In this document: in pieces, positions 17,501 to 26,362 of the stretch
How the letters are laid out: the number at the start of each line of letters is the position of its first letter
Numbering within the stretch: position 1 is the stretch's first letter
From: Oscillospiraceae bacterium
GTDB taxonomy: Bacteria; Bacillota; Clostridia; Oscillospirales; SIG627
NCBI GenBank assembly: GCA_015065085.1
Contig: SVQW01000003.1
Coordinates: 62,001-126,000, forward strand
DNA: 64,000 bases
Reading direction: 5' to 3'
The notes under the pieces: generated by a model
What the model was told of the DNA's origin: nothing
The model's input: the letters and a program-made list of their open reading frames with translations, nothing else
Database searches by the model: none
Program-made: the position numbers and the translations under genes

Positions 17501-18624
17501 TGAACAAAGCCGTTGTAAAAAGCTGTAAAAGCTATGACATTGAAGAAATAACCGCTTGCCTGGAAGCAATTATTGACAATTTCGGCGGGCTTGACAAGCT
17601 CTTTGAAAAAGGAAACAAGGTTGTGATAAAGCCTAACCTTGTTATGAAAAAGCCTCCCGAAAGTGCTGCTGTAACCCACCCTGCCGTAATAGAAGCGCTT
17701 ATCAATATTTTAAAGAGAAAAACAAACGATATTACCATAGCTGAATGTCCCGGCGGTCCTTACACCAAAGAACGCATGAGTGCTGTGTTCAGAACAGCGG
17801 GATACACCGATGTTGCACAACGCACAGGCGTTAATCTTTGCACAGAAATGAGTCAAGTGCAGGTTCCCTGTCCCGAAGGAAAGGTAACCAAGAATTTCAC
17901 TGTGCTTAAGGAATTCCGCGATGCCGACATTCTCATAAACGTTTCAAAGCTTAAATCGCACGGTCTGACAGTCATGACAGGAACCGCAAAGAATCTTTAC
18001 GGTCTCATTCCGGGTCTTGAAAAAGCCCAGACCCACGCAAGGTTTCCCGGTGTAGATGAGTTTTCTGATTTTATTTGCGACCTTAACACCGCATTCAAAC
18101 CCGACCTTTCAATACTGGATGCCGTAATGTGCATGGAGGGCAATGGTCCTACCGGCGGAGATGCGCGCTTTGTCGGTTACATAATCGGCTCGGATCACAC
18201 CTACGCCGCAGACCTTGCAGGCGCAAAAATAATAGGCTTTGACCCTGACGAGGTTCCCATGTTCCGCCGTGCCGTGCTTCACGGTCTTTGCGAAAAAGAG
18301 CCTGAAATAATCGGCGACAGCTTCACCCCACTTACCGACTTTAAACGTCCCGACCATCAATCCGGCGGAATAATCGGAATGCTTACCAACTCCTCAAACA
18401 AGTTTATACGCAATATAGTACGCTCGCGTCCCGTAATAAACAAGAAAAAATGTGTAGGATGCGGAGAATGTGTTCAGTGCTGTCCTCAAAAAACAATCTC
18501 AATAGTTAACAAAAAGGCTCACATAAATTCCGCGAACTGCATCTATTGCTACTGCTGTCAGGAGCTGTGCCCCAAAAAAGCGGTGGACATCAAAAAATTC
18601 TTTTTACTTAATTTCCTGAAATAA
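17500..18624 (+). CDS. DUF362 protein with C-terminal 2x[4Fe-4S] ferredoxin domain
   Basis: 374 residues: an N-terminal DUF362 domain (about 1-290; VVIKPNLVMKK, ECPGGPYTKERM, NVSKLKSHGLTVMTGTAKNLYG) and two ferredoxin clusters, CVGCGECVQCCP and CIYCYCCQELCP, at about residues 320-365. Such proteins are thought to act in redox reactions; no substrate is established. It is translationally coupled to plsY (1-bp overlap) and followed by ispE after 11 bp. Confidence 0.88.
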   Translation: MNKAVVKSCKSYDIEEITACLEAIIDNFGGLDKLFEKGNKVVIKPNLVMKKPPESAAVTHPAVIEALINILKRKTNDITIAECPGGPYTKERMSAVFRTAGYTDVAQRTGVNLCTEMSQVQVPCPEGKVTKNFTVLKEFRDADILINVSKLKSHGLTVMTGTAKNLYGLIPGLEKAQTHARFPGVDEFSDFICDLNTAFKPDLSILDAVMCMEGNGPTGGDARFVGYIIGSDHTYAADLAGAKIIGFDPDEVPMFRRAVLHGLCEKEPEIIGDSFTPLTDFKRPDHQSGGIIGMLTNSSNKFIRNIVRSRPVINKKKCVGCGECVQCCPQKTISIVNKKAHINSANCIYCYCCQELCPKKAVDIKKFFLLNFLK

Positions 18625-18635
18625 CGGAGAGAAAA

Positions 18636-19523
18636 ATGAACATCACTCGCGTAAGGCTTAACGCCGCGGCAAAAATCAATCTCACACTGGATATAACAGG
18701 CGTACGAGAAGACGGTTATCATACTCTGGAGAGCATAATGCAGACCATTTCAATGTATGACACTGTGGACATAAAAGCCACCGACACCGGAAATATTGAT
18801 CTTCATGTCAATGTGCCGTTCATACCAACCGACAACCGTAATACCTGCCACAAAGCCGTCACAATGTACTTTGATGCCTGCGGTAAGAACATCCCCGGTG
18901 TAGAAATACGCATCGACAAAACCATACCATCCTCCGCGGGGATGGGCGGAGGAAGCGCGGATGCCGCCGCCGTTCTGAGAGGGCTTGAGTATATATATGG
19001 AAAATGTCCAGTTGATATTTACGAAATAGCCGCAAAAATCGGTGCGGATGTTCCCTTCTGCCTGGCGGGCGGAACACGAATGTGTCGCGGAATAGGTGAA
19101 ATAATGACCCCTGTTCAGGTGCATAAATCGCTGTTCTCAAAGCTTCACATTGTAGCGGCAAAAAACGCACGTGGACTTTCCACACCGTACATGTTCTCCC
19201 AGTTTGATAAATCCCCCGCACAAACCATAAAACGCCCTGATAACGAAAAAATGCTTTGGGCTCTCAAAAGCGGAAATGTGAAAGAGACAGCAGACAATCT
19301 GTGTAATGTATTTCAGGATATCGCCATTCCGGAACGCCCGGACATAGCTACACTAATCGGCAACATAAAAGAATGCGGTGCACTCAATGCCGTTATGACA
19401 GGCTCAGGTGCTGCAGTATTCGGGGTATTTGATAATTTTTCCGCTGCCATGAGGTGTATAGGAAAGCTGCGCCGAGAAAATGTTTTTGCCGAATACGCAA
19501 AATTCATAAAACCCACACGATGA
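18636..19523 (+). CDS. ispE: 4-diphosphocytidyl-2-C-methyl-D-erythritol kinase
   Basis: GHMP kinase of the MEP pathway, phosphorylating CDP-ME. The 295-residue protein has AAAKINLTLDITGVREDGYH at the N-terminus, the ATP loop IPSSAGMGGGSADAAA near residue 93, and a C-terminal MTGSGAAVFGVF. The ATG follows GGAGAG. It is the last gene of the galK-to-ispE run and complements dxr and ispG on the other strand. Confidence 0.95.
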   Translation: MNITRVRLNAAAKINLTLDITGVREDGYHTLESIMQTISMYDTVDIKATDTGNIDLHVNVPFIPTDNRNTCHKAVTMYFDACGKNIPGVEIRIDKTIPSSAGMGGGSADAAAVLRGLEYIYGKCPVDIYEIAAKIGADVPFCLAGGTRMCRGIGEIMTPVQVHKSLFSKLHIVAAKNARGLSTPYMFSQFDKSPAQTIKRPDNEKMLWALKSGNVKETADNLCNVFQDIAIPERPDIATLIGNIKECGALNAVMTGSGAAVFGVFDNFSAAMRCIGKLRRENVFAEYAKFIKPTR

Positions 19524-19627
19524 GTGTTAAAGTGGAATATAGTAATTTTGACATTTAACATCTCGATAAATTCATTTTTTGCGAAATTGACTCCAAAATC
19601 ATGTCATAATTGAATTTTTGAAGGCAT

Positions 19628-19683
19628 AAAAATCACACAATTTTGTTTATCGGTTTCGATTTTAACATTTTTGTGTGATTTTT
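19628..19683. promoter_or_regulatory. 13-bp perfect inverted repeat upstream of the aldolase gene
   Basis: AAAAATCACACAA (19628-19640) is matched by TTGTGTGATTTTT (19671-19683) with a 30-nt spacer that holds a smaller ATCG/CGAT repeat. It could be the ispE terminator or an operator for the following gene, whose likely extended -10 (TGCTATACT) lies at 19717-19725. Confidence 0.5.
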
Positions 19684-19761
19684 AACATTTTAATTGATAT
19701 TTTTTTAACAAAGCTATGCTATACTATATGTGTTGAAAAAAACTTACGAAAGGCTGATATT

Positions 19762-20445
19762 ATGTTATACATTATTGACGATGCAGACATTGAAAAAATA
19801 CGGGAATGTGTTGAGTTTTATCCCGTAGACGGAGTTACAACCAATCCCACCATTATTTCAAAGCAAAAGGCAGACTTTCCCTCTCTGATACGCTCACTGC
19901 GCAAGCTTATAGGCAATGATCGCATGCTTCACATACAGACCACCGCCGAAAAAGCAGAAGATATAATTCGTGAAGCGCATGCCCTGCAGGATTATGTAGG
20001 AGGAGATTTCTATATAAAAATCCCCATTTCTCCCGAGGGTCTCAAAGCCACAATGCATCTGAGCAAAGAAGGAATAAAAGTTACCGCCACCGCAATTTTC
20101 ACCCAACAGCAAGCGCTTATTGCCGCAAAAGCAGGCGCATCCTTCGTAGCTCCTTACGTCAACCGACTTGATAACATCGTATCCGACGGCGTGCATGTTG
20201 TCGAAGAAGTGGTCAATCTTTTCAAGCTCCACAATATCAGCGCCAAAGTTTTGGCGGCAAGCTTCAAAACTGTTGAACAGATACACAAAATAGCCATGAC
20301 CGGGTGCCAGTCCATAACCATAAATCCCGAGCTTTACGAGAAACTTATATACCATCCGCTTACTCTTTATGCAGTGGACGATTTCGAAAAGGATTGGGAA
20401 ACGGTATACGGAAAAAACTCTATCATGGATCTTATCGGTCGCTGA
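19762..20445 (+). CDS. fsa: Fructose-6-phosphate aldolase / MipB-family transaldolase
   Basis: Class I aldolase of the small transaldolase family; forms a Schiff base through a lysine and handles dihydroxyacetone or sedoheptulose-type substrates. The 227 residues include GVTTNPTIISK near residue 23, the lysine stretch FYIKIPIS near 80, and KVTATAIFTQQQALIAAKAGA, all typical. The ATG at 19762 follows AAAGG at 8 nt; an earlier in-frame start lies in untranslated-looking DNA. The last 14 bases overlap the 3' end of the convergent terminase gene. Confidence 0.9.
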   Translation: MLYIIDDADIEKIRECVEFYPVDGVTTNPTIISKQKADFPSLIRSLRKLIGNDRMLHIQTTAEKAEDIIREAHALQDYVGGDFYIKIPISPEGLKATMHLSKEGIKVTATAIFTQQQALIAAKAGASFVAPYVNRLDNIVSDGVHVVEEVVNLFKLHNISAKVLAASFKTVEQIHKIAMTGCQSITINPELYEKLIYHPLTLYAVDDFEKDWETVYGKNSIMDLIGR

Positions 20446-21784
20446 GAAAATCTATATATTTTCTTTCATCAGACGAAGCGACAATTGGTTTCTTATTTTC
20501 ACTCATGCCGAGAAACATATTTTTTCCGAGCGACATCAGCCCATATCTCAATGCATCGGGCGCATGAGTAATTTCATGCGGTGTTACTGCCGCATCCTCC
20601 ACAGCGTTTTTATCAAAAGTAAGACGCGGGAGAGTCCTTATAATATTGGGGCAAGAGGCGAAAAATCCTATAACGGGTTTTTCGCCTTTTTTTGCCGCAA
20701 GATATTCACGTACAAGCCGCCAGCCTTCAATTCGGTTATTATTGGCGGCAACAAGCCCTCTGAGACCGCAGGATGCCATTATATCAAAGCCGCTTTTACC
20801 GCTTTCCTGCCGTCTTCCGCCAAGGTCGGGGGATGCGGCAATGTACCTGAGCCTTTCATCTTTTGTCATACTCTTTATTTCCTGCGCCGCCTGTGTGAGT
20901 AGCATAGACGGGCGATACAATTCACGGTAAATCACTATTCTGTGCATATCTGCGGGATAGGCAAACCAAAGGCAGGCACACATGTCCAGTCCGTAGTCCA
21001 TTGCCGCAAATCTGTGCCAATCCTGCGGTATTTCAAAAGGCTGTATCACATGTTCTTCGCGTGAAAACTCCGTAAAATACTGTCCCTCAAATGCATCCCA
21101 ATCGCCATACAGCATCGCCTTTTTACGCAGCTCCGGAAGACTTTCCAGATTCTTTATGTATTCCGGGTTCTTAGTTATCAGATAACGGTTATCATACACG
21201 GTTGACGGAATAAAAACATAGTCATTTCCATCCTCACCGTTACGATAGTCTCGGTCGATAAATAGCCTTTTAACCCAACCATGTCCTACCCCGCCCGGAT
21301 TGCAGGTGAAGTACATACGCGGAGTAAAATCCTCTTTCAGATTTCCGGAAAGACGGTTTGACTCGGTAAGTGCCATATATTGAAACTCGCTGAACTGGGT
21401 CGCCTCCTCCATTCCTATCACCTCATATGCCTGACCCTGATACTGTAAAACATCTCCCTCGCCCTGGCAATAACCCAGCTTTATTCTGCTGGAATTTTTA
21501 AAGATGAATTCCTTGGTGCTCTCCTTAAAGGTTGCTATGCCTTTAAGATCGCGTCGCAAGGGCATTATGTGGTTTTCACGAAGCTCAGGAAAAGTTCTTC
21601 GTAAAAGCAAAATCTGAATACCGCTGTAACGCAATGCAAGAAGAACCACCTTGGTGCGCATCGCCCAGCTTTTTCCACCACCGCGCGCACCGCCGTAGGC
21701 AATTCTTCGTGCTTTGGCGGAGAAAAAATCCTTTTGCTTGTCATAAGGGGAAATACCCCTGAGATATTTTTTTAGTCCTGCCAT
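20432..21784 (-). CDS. Phage-type terminase large subunit (solitary)
   Basis: DNA-packaging motor ATPase/nuclease. The 450-residue frame starts at ATG 21784 behind AAAGGAG. It has the Walker A variant GGARGGGKSWAMRT near residue 35, a Walker B-like YEVIGMEEATQF near 125, CNPGG (coupling motif) near 165 and a nuclease-domain AMDYG near 270, so both domains look intact. It follows the small subunit by 13 bp. No portal, capsid, tail, integrase or lysis gene is nearby. Base composition is not obviously different from the surroundings. The 3' end overlaps the aldolase gene by 14 bp, which suggests a long-settled position. Confidence 0.9.
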   Translation of the reverse strand: MAGLKKYLRGISPYDKQKDFFSAKARRIAYGGARGGGKSWAMRTKVVLLALRYSGIQILLLRRTFPELRENHIMPLRRDLKGIATFKESTKEFIFKNSSRIKLGYCQGEGDVLQYQGQAYEVIGMEEATQFSEFQYMALTESNRLSGNLKEDFTPRMYFTCNPGGVGHGWVKRLFIDRDYRNGEDGNDYVFIPSTVYDNRYLITKNPEYIKNLESLPELRKKAMLYGDWDAFEGQYFTEFSREEHVIQPFEIPQDWHRFAAMDYGLDMCACLWFAYPADMHRIVIYRELYRPSMLLTQAAQEIKSMTKDERLRYIAASPDLGGRRQESGKSGFDIMASCGLRGLVAANNNRIEGWRLVREYLAAKKGEKPVIGFFASCPNIIRTLPRLTFDKNAVEDAAVTPHEITHAPDALRYGLMSLGKNMFLGMSENKKPIVASSDERKYIDFLSDR

Positions 21785-21797
21785 ATTCTCCTTTCTT

Positions 21798-22193
21798 CTA
21801 TTCTGCCCACTTGTTATACTCCTCGGGCAGTTCTTCATCCTCCACCGGAATATCCTCTCCCGCCCAGCGCTTGAAATTCACTGCAAGATACAGTTTTATT
21901 CCGGCAGTATTCGCATCCTTGAAAAACAGCCTTTCCTCAGCATATTCCTCAATCCGCATAACAGCACATTTCACATCATGCAAAACAGCCTTATTTTTCG
22001 TAAAAGCCGTCAGCTTCTCTCTTTCGTCCAGTCCCAGTGCAAGTGCCAGACCACTCACGGTCGGAGGATTTATAATTTCGGTTATAACATTGCCGTTTTC
22101 GTCCGTAACGGGATTTCTGTTCCTGTCAAGAACGGGTCCGTAACGGCTGTCAAAATAATTTTTTATCCTTCTCTGTACCTCTGTTCTTTTCAT
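21798..22193 (-). CDS. Phage-type terminase small subunit
   Basis: 131 residues from the ATG at 22193 (AAAGGTGG upstream); an in-frame extension to 22271 encodes an unlikely hydrophobic tail and is rejected. The central part (PPTVSGLALALGLDEREKLTAF) looks like the DNA-recognition helix-turn-helix of small terminases, followed by FKDANTAGIKLYLAVNFKRW, a common C-terminal pattern. Directly before the large subunit in the same operon. Confidence 0.85.
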   Translation of the reverse strand: MKRTEVQRRIKNYFDSRYGPVLDRNRNPVTDENGNVITEIINPPTVSGLALALGLDEREKLTAFTKNKAVLHDVKCAVMRIEEYAEERLFFKDANTAGIKLYLAVNFKRWAGEDIPVEDEELPEEYNKWAE

Positions 22194-22257
22194 AATACCA
22201 CCTTTCTTTTGATGTATTTTAACACACAAACAGCATGACATACAATGACAAAACAGA

Positions 22258-22286
22258 AAAAGAAGCCACAAAAAGTGGCTTCTTTT
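22258..22286 (-). terminator. Terminator of the TRAP transporter operon
   Basis: AAAAGAAGCCAC (22258-22269) pairs with GTGGCTTCTTTT (22275-22286) around a 5-nt loop; on the minus strand a run of T follows. It lies just behind the permease stop codon. Confidence 0.85.
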
Positions 22287-22304
22287 GTAAGAAAATTATA
22301 CTTA

Positions 22305-24530
22305 TTAAAGCGTAATCATTCCAAGAACAGAAAGAATATATGCAATCACAAACACTGCTGTAAGTGCAAGCGCTATCCAAAGAATTGCCGAGATACCCTT
22401 GGTACTGCGTCCTGTTTCTTTTTTCACAGCAAAGTACTGCATAAGTATCGATGCACTGATAAGCACAAGTCCGATAATATCAGTAAGCAGTGTAGGCTCG
22501 ATAAGAGTAAGTCCTGCGGCAACAAGAATTATTCTCTGCCACCACTTAAGGCCCGTAAACATATAGCCTTCCATACCTGCGGAAAGTGCAAATATACCCG
22601 AAAGAGATGTAATGATTATCTGCACAAGCTGAAGCGGCGCAACAGCAAATGCCAACGCACCCGTAGCAGAAGGATCAACTATCAGCATTGCAGGGCTGTA
22701 CGCGAATATATAAGGAATAATAAATGCTGTTATAGCAAGACGTGTTGCAGTAACACCCGTTTTAAGAGGATTACTCTTGGCAATTGCAGAGCCGGCGTAT
22801 GCCGCCAGTGCAACCGGAGGAGTAATATCCGCAACTATACCGAAATAGAATACGAACATATGCGCCGCCAGAAGCGGAAGACCCATTTCAGTAAGAATGG
22901 GTGCCGTAATTGTTGCCATGATAAGGTAGTTCGCTGTGGTAGGGACGCCCATACCAAGCACAATACATGTAAGCATCGTAAGGAACAGCGCGATAAACAG
23001 ATTGTTCTGTGCAATGGGAACAATAACGTTGATAAGCGTAGAACCGAGACTTGTAAGTGTAACAACCCCCGCCACTATACCTGCAAGCCCGCATGCGAGG
23101 CATACACCCATAGTGTTACGCATACCCGTTTCCAGAGCTTCAAGGGATACCTTACCGGATTCTTTGGTGCTCTTGCCGACAAGTGAAAGGATTATGTAGC
23201 AAAGACCTGCAATCAGCGCAACGTCCTCCAACTTATATCCCATTGCAAATGTTCCGACAGCAAACAGCGCTACCGGCACCAGCATGAGAATAAGGTCAAC
23301 TACTGCAGATATAGTGCTTTCGCCTTTTATCAGCGTAGAAACAAGCTTTACAACATCTGTTATAAGCATTATCGCCATGGTGGTTACGATAGCCATACAA
23401 GCAGACATAGCGGGAGTTTTACCTGCAGACATAAGCGCAACAAGCACGATGATAGGAAGGAACAGATATCCTTTTTTTACAATAAGCTTGAAAAAGTTGG
23501 GTATGCTGTCCTTTGGCAGACCCTTAAGACCCAGCTTTTTAGCTTCAAAGTGTATCATCACAAAGATACCCGTGAAGTAAAGCACTGCAGGGAGAATGGC
23601 CGCGATAGCAATAGCTACATACGAAACACCGGTTATTTCTGACATAAGGAATGCCGCCGCACCCATAATTGGGGGCATTATCTGACCGCCGGTGGACGCT
23701 GCCGCTTCAACAGCTGCCGCAAATTCCGATTTATAACCGACGCTCTTCATAACAGGGATGGTGACACTTCCGCTTCCCACCGTATTTGCAACCGAGCTTC
23801 CGGAGTACATACCTTCAAGAGCTGAGGAAATAACCGCAACCTTAGCGGGTCCACCAGATGCCCATCCGGCAACCGAGTTTGCAAGGTCAACGAAGAAAGT
23901 ACCTATTCCCGTCTTTTCCAAAAACGCACCCAAAATAATAAAGAACACTATAAATGTGGAGCACACGTTAAGCGGTGTGCCGGGAATGCCGTTTGTGGTA
24001 TAGAAAAGATTGTAAAGTATGGAATTTAAAGATTTACCATAGTAAAAAGCATATGCAATAAATCCGCCTGCAACAAAAAGAATAGGCAGACCCACCGCTC
24101 TGCGGCATAATTCAAACAGAAAAATTATACCCACCAAAGCCATTATTTTATCCATCTGATTGATGGCAACGGCGCGGTTTGTAATCTCACGGAAATTAAT
24201 TGCATAGTAGAAGAAGGGAGCACTTCCCACTACTGCAAAAATCATATCATACCAAGGGATAAAATTATGCTTCTTGGTTTGCTTTTTATAAAGCGGATAA
24301 ATAAGGAAACCCAAAAACATGATTATGCCCAGGAACGAAGACATTCTCACCTGCTCGGGAAGGGTTATAAATCTTGTGCCGAATGTAAACAGCACAAAAG
24401 CAAGAAATAACGCCCTGATAATCGTATTCGGTATACCGTGGAACTGACGGACGTTGGATTCTCGGTCAAACTCTGCCATCAATTCATCGGCAGTTTTGAC
24501 GTTTTCCGTAACATTGATATTTTCTGACAA
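22305..24530 (-). CDS. TRAP transporter fused permease (4TM/12TM)
   Basis: Membrane part of a tripartite periplasmic-type transporter, with small and large permease units fused in one chain of about 741 residues, as usual for TAXI-type systems. There are about 17 hydrophobic segments. Typical stretches are GTPLNVCSTFIVFFIILGAFLEKTG, GGQIMPPIMGAAAFLM and GVPTTANYLIMATITAP (DctM-like). The start is a TTG at 24530 with AAAGGAGG 7 nt before it; the ATG further up at 24554 lies inside the previous gene and is rejected. Substrate unknown (TAXI systems often import organic acids). Confidence 0.92.
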   Translation of the reverse strand: MSENINVTENVKTADELMAEFDRESNVRQFHGIPNTIIRALFLAFVLFTFGTRFITLPEQVRMSSFLGIIMFLGFLIYPLYKKQTKKHNFIPWYDMIFAVVGSAPFFYYAINFREITNRAVAINQMDKIMALVGIIFLFELCRRAVGLPILFVAGGFIAYAFYYGKSLNSILYNLFYTTNGIPGTPLNVCSTFIVFFIILGAFLEKTGIGTFFVDLANSVAGWASGGPAKVAVISSALEGMYSGSSVANTVGSGSVTIPVMKSVGYKSEFAAAVEAAASTGGQIMPPIMGAAAFLMSEITGVSYVAIAIAAILPAVLYFTGIFVMIHFEAKKLGLKGLPKDSIPNFFKLIVKKGYLFLPIIVLVALMSAGKTPAMSACMAIVTTMAIMLITDVVKLVSTLIKGESTISAVVDLILMLVPVALFAVGTFAMGYKLEDVALIAGLCYIILSLVGKSTKESGKVSLEALETGMRNTMGVCLACGLAGIVAGVVTLTSLGSTLINVIVPIAQNNLFIALFLTMLTCIVLGMGVPTTANYLIMATITAPILTEMGLPLLAAHMFVFYFGIVADITPPVALAAYAGSAIAKSNPLKTGVTATRLAITAFIIPYIFAYSPAMLIVDPSATGALAFAVAPLQLVQIIITSLSGIFALSAGMEGYMFTGLKWWQRIILVAAGLTLIEPTLLTDIIGLVLISASILMQYFAVKKETGRSTKGISAILWIALALTAVFVIAYILSVLGMITL

Positions 24531-24550
24531 CGTGCATCCTCCTTTGAAAA

Positions 24551-25027
24551 TCACTGTTCAAGTTCAAAAGCAACATGTGCGTTTTTACCGCACAATTCTG
24601 TTAAACTTATAGATTCCCCCTCAATATAAAGCACATGATCCGACACCGTTCCGACAATATATTTGACCTTGTCAAACACGATGTCAAACCCGGACACTAC
24701 CATATTGCCCTTGCTGTCATATTCAAGCTTCTGCCCTTTTTCAATTTCGGTCTGAACGCCGGCGCCGAAAGCAGAATAGACCGTTCTGTCCGCGACTATC
24801 TGTCCGCCGCGTATTACAAAAACGTCTCTAACAGGACTTTTATTAACGGAATGTATAAATTCAACAGCAAACTCCAATCCTTCACGGGCTTCAAAAGTTT
24901 TGTACACCATACCGGTCTCGGAGTTCCTGACAACCAGTTTTTCTCCCGAAAAAAAGGTCATAAACATACAAAATGCCGCAGCCGTAACCGCAAGCGCAAT
25001 TACGGCTGCAACAAATCTCTTATTCAT
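24551..25027 (-). CDS. DUF1850 protein of the TRAP operon
   Basis: 158 residues with an N-terminal signal anchor (about 5-27) and the family hallmark FIHSVNKSPVRDVFVI near residue 57. DUF1850 genes regularly sit between TAXI receptor and fused permease genes, as here; their role is unknown. It starts 7 bp after the receptor stop. Confidence 0.85.
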   Translation of the reverse strand: MNKRFVAAVIALAVTAAAFCMFMTFFSGEKLVVRNSETGMVYKTFEAREGLEFAVEFIHSVNKSPVRDVFVIRGGQIVADRTVYSAFGAGVQTEIEKGQKLEYDSKGNMVVSGFDIVFDKVKYIVGTVSDHVLYIEGESISLTELCGKNAHVAFELEQ

Positions 25028-25034
25028 TTAAGAA

Positions 25035-26057
25035 TTATTCGGCGATAATTCCGGCTTCCTTGAAGTACTTAAGAGCACCTGCATGGAAAGGAACTACCTC
25101 GGGAATACCCTGAACCGCCTTAGCTGCATCCAGCTCAGCACCCTTTACGTGTGCAGCGGCAATGGCATCCTTGTTTTCAAACATAGCCTTGGTGATAGCG
25201 TAAACGGTATCCTCAGAAAGGTCGTTGTCAACAATGTAGGTAGCCATAACAGCAACAGTCTTAACATCCTCGGTCATGCCTGCATAGGTACCTGCGGGAA
25301 CAACCTGCTGAGTGTAGAAGCCGTACTGTGCAGAAAGCTCTGCAAACTTGTCATCATCAACGGGAACAACGGTGATTTCGTTGCTCATAGCAAGGTCGGT
25401 GATAGCGGTGGTAGGAATACCTGCAACGCAGAAGAAAGCGTCAATCTTTTCGTCCTTGAGAGCGTCAGCAGAAGGACCGAAGCCAAGGTTCTGCTTTTCG
25501 ATGTCCTTGTCCATGTCAATTCCGTATGCAGCAAGAATCTGCTTTGCATTGAACTCAACGCCGCTGCCTGCATCACCAACGGAAACTCTCTTGCCCTTGA
25601 GGTCAGCAACAGAAGCGATACCGCTGGACTTGGAAGCAATAATCTGACAAAGCTCAGGGTAAAGGGTAGCAACTGCGGAGAAATCCTGAGTCTGAGCGCC
25701 TGCGAACAGGTCGGTACCGGTGTAAGCGTAGTACATAACGTCGTTCTGAACTACTGCCATGTCTGCTTCTTCAACCTGGATAAGCTGAATGTTAGCCTTG
25801 GAAGCGCCGGTAGACTGTACATCAAAGGTGATGCCGGTCTTGTCCTGCAGAATCTGACCCATTGCCATACCGTATGCATAGTATGTACCGGTGTTACCGC
25901 CGGTAGCAAGAACGATCTTGTCAGCCAGTGCGGGAGTGTTTGCGTCATCCTGAACATTTGCGTCGTTTTCAACGTCTGCGGGCTGGTTTGTGCACGCAAC
26001 AAGTGCAAAAGAGCAAATCATAAGAAGTGCGAGCACAGAAACTAAAAGCTTTTTCAT
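25035..26057 (-). CDS. TAXI-family TRAP transporter substrate-binding lipoprotein
   Basis: Extracellular receptor of the transporter. From ATG 26057 (AAGGAG upstream) the protein has 340 residues: a lipoprotein signal with lipobox LVAC near residue 22, an acidic linker, then the TAXI fold (ATGGNTGTYYAYGMAMGQIL, VEEADMAVVQNDVMYYAYTG, GKRVSVGDAGSGVEFNAKQIL). It is the first gene of a three-gene operon with a strong promoter at 26104-26132. Overlap with the frame extending to 26132 is discarded because it has no start signals. Confidence 0.93.
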   Translation of the reverse strand: MKKLLVSVLALLMICSFALVACTNQPADVENDANVQDDANTPALADKIVLATGGNTGTYYAYGMAMGQILQDKTGITFDVQSTGASKANIQLIQVEEADMAVVQNDVMYYAYTGTDLFAGAQTQDFSAVATLYPELCQIIASKSSGIASVADLKGKRVSVGDAGSGVEFNAKQILAAYGIDMDKDIEKQNLGFGPSADALKDEKIDAFFCVAGIPTTAITDLAMSNEITVVPVDDDKFAELSAQYGFYTQQVVPAGTYAGMTEDVKTVAVMATYIVDNDLSEDTVYAITKAMFENKDAIAAAHVKGAELDAAKAVQGIPEVVPFHAGALKYFKEAGIIAE

Positions 26058-26103
26058 TTTTGGTCTCCTTAAAAAAAATATTTTGATTTGTATAATCGTA
26101 GAT

Positions 26104-26132
26104 ATTATAATACAAAATGAAAAAAAAGTCAA
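26104..26132 (-). promoter_or_regulatory. Sigma-A promoter of the TRAP operon
   Basis: TTGACT, 17 bp, TATAAT on the minus strand, close to consensus, about 50 bp before the receptor start codon. Confidence 0.8.
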
Positions 26133-26184
26133 TAGTTTACAGCTATTTTTTCATAAAAATGAATTTTTCGTCATACAAACTTGC

Positions 26185-26209
26185 AAAAATATACATTTTG
26201 TATATTTTT
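26185..26209. promoter_or_regulatory. 25-bp palindrome, candidate operator
   Basis: AAAAATATACA, ttt, TGTATATTTTT: perfect 11-bp arms. It lies about 55 bp upstream of the TRAP promoter's -35 box and about 90 bp upstream of the divergent promoter at 26297. Repressor- or activator-type operator is inferred from symmetry and position only. The rest of the 305-bp gap 26058-26362 is AT-rich with nothing else recognised. Confidence 0.5.
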
Positions 26210-26296
26210 TTACTCAAAATGAAAACATCGCCGAATAAATCACACAATTTTAATTGGGCATTTCACAAATATTTATAGATTTTTACGTATTTTGTG

Positions 26297-26325
26297 TTGA
26301 AAAAAATCGTAATATGAGTTAAAAT
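26297..26325 (+). promoter_or_regulatory. Sigma-A promoter of the dockerin-peptidase gene
   Basis: TTGAAA, 17 bp, TAAAAT, ending about 37 bp before the ATG at 26363. Confidence 0.65.
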
Positions 26326-26362
26326 ATTGTCACACCAAAAAAAATTACGGAGACACTTCATC

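Noticed and set aside
20432..22193. Considered as part of a prophage
   Set aside because: No integrase, portal, capsid, tail or lysis genes and no attachment-site repeats around; both sides are ordinary chromosomal genes.
26238..26256. Shared AAATCACACAATTTT in front of the peptidase gene and at 19629-19643
   Set aside because: A 15-mer of low complexity in two AT-rich gaps can recur by chance in 64 kb; the inverted arm of the first site is missing at the second.
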